This document shows positions 63,001 to 64,000 of a stretch of 64,000 nt of DNA, in pieces. Position 1 is the first letter of the stretch; each line of letters starts with the position of its first letter. The translations under genes and the position numbers were made by a program. This stretch comes from CAZMZF01 sp964570765 (GTDB taxonomy: Bacteria; Zixibacteria; MSB-5A5; RBG-16-43-9): the NCBI GenBank assembly GCA_964570765.1, contig CAZMZF010000003.1, positions 100,983 through 164,982 of the forward strand, read 5' to 3'. The notes below the pieces were generated by a model. It was not told the DNA's origin. It searched no databases and worked only from the letters and a program-made list of their open reading frames with translations.

Positions 63001-63626
63001 TTAGACTTGATACTGATTTTTTTAAATCTTAGAATCTCTTTAGTCTTGGCAAGCAAGCTACCATTTAAAAGATTTAAATTTATCCCCTCCCTGTTTTTAT
63101 TTAAAGAAAGAGCAAAATTTATGCTGTCCAGGGTAAAACTTTTTTGAAGGCTCACCAAATCAAAACTACCATCTTTGAACAAAATAAAGGGGAAAGAAAG
63201 ATTTGAAACAGCTCCAGTTGTCCTTTTCTTTTTTTTCAAGGCCGGAACCAGAAAGCGCCCATCTGAAGCTTGTTTAATCTGAATCCTCGGGTGATAGAAT
63301 TCAACTAGGCTGAAACTCCATTTTTTCTGGAGAAGATCCAATGGGTTAAAGCTCAAACTTAATTTATCCAGTTTTAATAGAGTATATTCAAAACCCTTTT
63401 CTACATATTCCAGCTGCAGATTTTCTACGATGACCTCTCCCCAGATATAACCCCGTATTTTACCTATTTTTATTTGAACTGGAGTATCTTTGTCAATTAG
63501 GTTGGATAAATATCTGGCAACCTGAGTTTCTAATAATTTAGTCTGAGTAACTAAAAGATAAATGGTAATAACTAAAAAGCTAACAATACAGGTAAATATC
63601 AATGGAATTTTATATCTTTTTTTCAT
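60051..63626 (-). CDS. tamB: Translocation and assembly module protein TamB (DUF490/AsmA-like)
   Basis: A 1191-residue protein with one N-terminal membrane helix (IPLIFTCIVSFLVITIYLLVT) and a very long beta-rich body with AsmA-like segments (LSFNPLDLLQKKWSFSLVEF...). The C-terminal TamB domain includes the stretch LETIRGKYFIYGTTFKIEKG near 1000-1020, FQYKLAGSLGEAYANRFLENL, and SESTGQEAGLEYRLSKRFYLEG with a terminal EY. TamB spans the periplasm and is thought to carry lipids to the outer membrane with TamA. It is the first gene of the tamB-tamA pair. Confidence 0.93.
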   Translation of the reverse strand: MKKRYKIPLIFTCIVSFLVITIYLLVTQTKLLETQVARYLSNLIDKDTPVQIKIGKIRGYIWGEVIVENLQLEYVEKGFEYTLLKLDKLSLSFNPLDLLQKKWSFSLVEFYHPRIQIKQASDGRFLVPALKKKKRTTGAVSNLSFPFILFKDGSFDLVSLQKSFTLDSINFALSLNKNREGINLNLLNGSLLAKTKEILRFKKISIKSKIKTGEVYLEKLKLETADSRIEFKDGIFTLKPFSFSINLKGDPFYLTDIKRVGGVALKGKLNLEGYVKGNQNRLNGDVVLDGDLFGKELSDLKTNFLYEKRKFTFFSLRGKAFRAPVQLAGELNLGEKPESYLLKGKVESLDLANIVSTSLHSDLSGNLDMKGKGLNEKDLWLNFSLELEPGKFDRYSFSKASGDLSVSITEVKFDKDFHLRYKNTEIVGEGRVGFNDSLNLKGEAVFNDLRDFKGQTFVKEIEGRGRFEFIAFGPFSDFALEGRFESDSIWGYKLFCSDLKADLKIKKFISRKGGVIQLLLWKGNAWGIPYDSLSSQILLEGDSVRIDTTRMFNNSLSLVFFGDLDISRYPQNLTFEKISLDYRGNKIESAIPARIEIDTLEVRFGENNFRMNGGSFSLSGRMDYYERMNLKFDLKAMQVLPWERLSFPTRRIDGKLDATVELKGDFKNPEINLYTEIRDINYEGVDLGFLSGSMSYKEEKLFLDKVTLMHPDGNYSLSGFIPINLSFYPVSDRFLDQSQNLVFKGEGNRFSLIRLFIPDLEYLQGLFKGEVIITGTPLHPKLEGDLELSQGTLKLVPIQNSITQVRGKLRMENENLYIDEVRGFASQEKMTGDNLLKKFWHHIFPKEKIKGEIFLYGNINLGDIKRFKYELTLVGRDLPLSYEYADLISTVDFNLGISGLSPPLVSGDIFFSHLAFGDPFNSLMQAKAGPPIPQENLWDLELNLSGDNNFWVLNQDMQAEFKGEVLLSRKSGDLKLLGNLETIRGKYFIYGTTFKIEKGSFVFDNIQKIDPKLDFLVSASLNGSTHSVKDSMAQTDQEVELAIVGSLSAPEIKPAPDSPYSKEEIAELLAFHQRFSTGESGGGSLFQYKLAGSLGEAYANRFLENLATRSIGVETFEIKPLEPGKFSLWESEVTLGKYISNKVYLRYTRRLSESTGQEAGLEYRLSKRFYLEGNRDKQGLFHLGLNLYWEY

Positions 63627-63661
63627 CCTTTACCTTTTCATATACAACAATTCAAACGTTT

Positions 63662-63690
63662 ATAATAATAGTAAAAAAATAAAGGGTCAA
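63662..63690 (-). promoter_or_regulatory. Promoter of tamB
   Basis: On the reverse strand TTGACC (63685-63690), 17 bp, TATTAT (63662-63667), 36 bp before the tamB start. Confidence 0.6.
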
Positions 63691-63923
63691 GCACAAAATA
63701 GCCTCCTGATTAATTACACTCCCGATTATAATTACTCAAGATTTCGATAACCATATTGACCTAATTCATCTGATAGTTGTTTTTAAGTGCCCCTGCTGTC
63801 ATTCTTAACCATCTTACGAATAAGAATGTGCAAAAATAAAACATCCATAAAAATTAACTTTTAACTATCAAATCCGATAAAAAATATATCAGTTGCGCTT
63901 TTTAAAAATCAAAGATTAAAAAG

Positions 63924-64000
63924 ATGCCGACCAAACCAAAGATCTTAGTAGTAGATGATGAAGTCTATATCTGCAATATAATCCAGGAGATGCTCTCTCA
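63924..64000 (+). CDS. Response regulator receiver protein, cut by window end
   Basis: A plus-strand frame begins at ATG 63924 and reads MPTKPKILVVDDEVYICNII, then QEMLS up to the edge. The ILVVDDE start with paired Asp is the acidic pocket of CheY-like receiver domains. The output domain is outside. AAAGATTAAAAAG precedes the start and is only a weak ribosome site. Confidence 0.85.
   Translation, partial: MPTKPKILVVDDEVYICNIIQEMLS

Overview
This 64 kb window comes from an AT-rich bacterial chromosome. The mix of genes points to an uncultured lineage of the FCB superphylum (Zixibacteria, WOR-3 or KSB1-like). The evidence is a complete Gram-negative style dcw cluster, TamA/TamB outer-membrane genes, a C25 (gingipain-type) protease with the NPFNP...GQKV...GIYFY sorting tail seen in FCB phyla, a PASTA-tailed FtsI and a MSHA-ordered type IV pilus operon. 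The exact phylum is inferred, not shown.

Layout. 1-6200 (minus): an rRNA operon with tandem promoters, leader boxA, 16S, tRNA-Ile, tRNA-Ala and 23S (3' end outside the window). Its 16S-23S spacer has been invaded: it carries a SAM methyltransferase gene, a GIY-YIG nuclease gene, and broken extra copies of both spacer tRNAs. 6.6-8.5 kb: a pentapeptide-repeat membrane protein and an HNH-like protein. 8.6-9.2 kb: tRNA-Thr, tRNA-Phe and tRNA-Arg. 9.4-25.8 kb (minus): mraZ-rsmH-ftsL-ftsI-murE-murF-mraY-murD-ftsW-murG-murC-ftsQ-ftsA-ftsZ, with a MraZ-box promoter in front and an intrinsic terminator behind. 26.1-28.5 kb (plus): the C25 protease. 28.7-29.6 kb: tRNA-Leu, tRNA-Ser and repeats. 29.8-40.7 kb (minus): a ten-gene MSHA-like pilus operon. 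41-42 kb: two small membrane proteins and a second tRNA-Ser. 42.1-52.4 kb (minus): a nine-gene redox operon (zinc-ribbon protein, DRTGG protein, DRTGG-ATPase, [FeFe]-hydrogenase-like protein, NuoE-, NuoF- and NuoG-like subunits, NfnA, NfnB). 53.1-56.5 kb (minus): iscR-iscS-iscU-mnmA. 56.7-63.6 kb (minus): thiE, a peptidase C26 gene, tamA and tamB. At the right edge a response-regulator gene begins on the plus strand.

How genes work together. The dcw block makes lipid-linked peptidoglycan precursor and the FtsZ-ring machinery. The pilus operon supplies pilins, inner-membrane platform, ATPase and secretin, but no prepilin peptidase or retraction ATPase is here. The redox operon looks like a soluble flavin/Fe-S complex joining an NADH module (NuoEF) to an NADP/ferredoxin module (NfnAB) through a NuoG-like hub. 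It resembles Stn/Nfn electron-bifurcating transhydrogenases and carries a hydrogenase-like putative sensor. The isc genes supply Fe-S clusters and the sulfur that MnmA puts on tRNA.

The most unusual features are (i) protein genes and tRNA fragments inside the rRNA spacer; (ii) a palindromic sequence family that sits not only between genes but inside 16S rRNA, 23S rRNA and a tRNA-Ser variable arm, while a second TIR-type palindrome sits in frame inside mnmA; (iii) an rsmH gene whose only sensible start is an ATC codon; (iv) a redox complex whose hydrogenase-like and molybdopterin-like subunits both lack a key catalytic residue; (v) degenerate heptanucleotide arrays, many of them beside tRNA genes.
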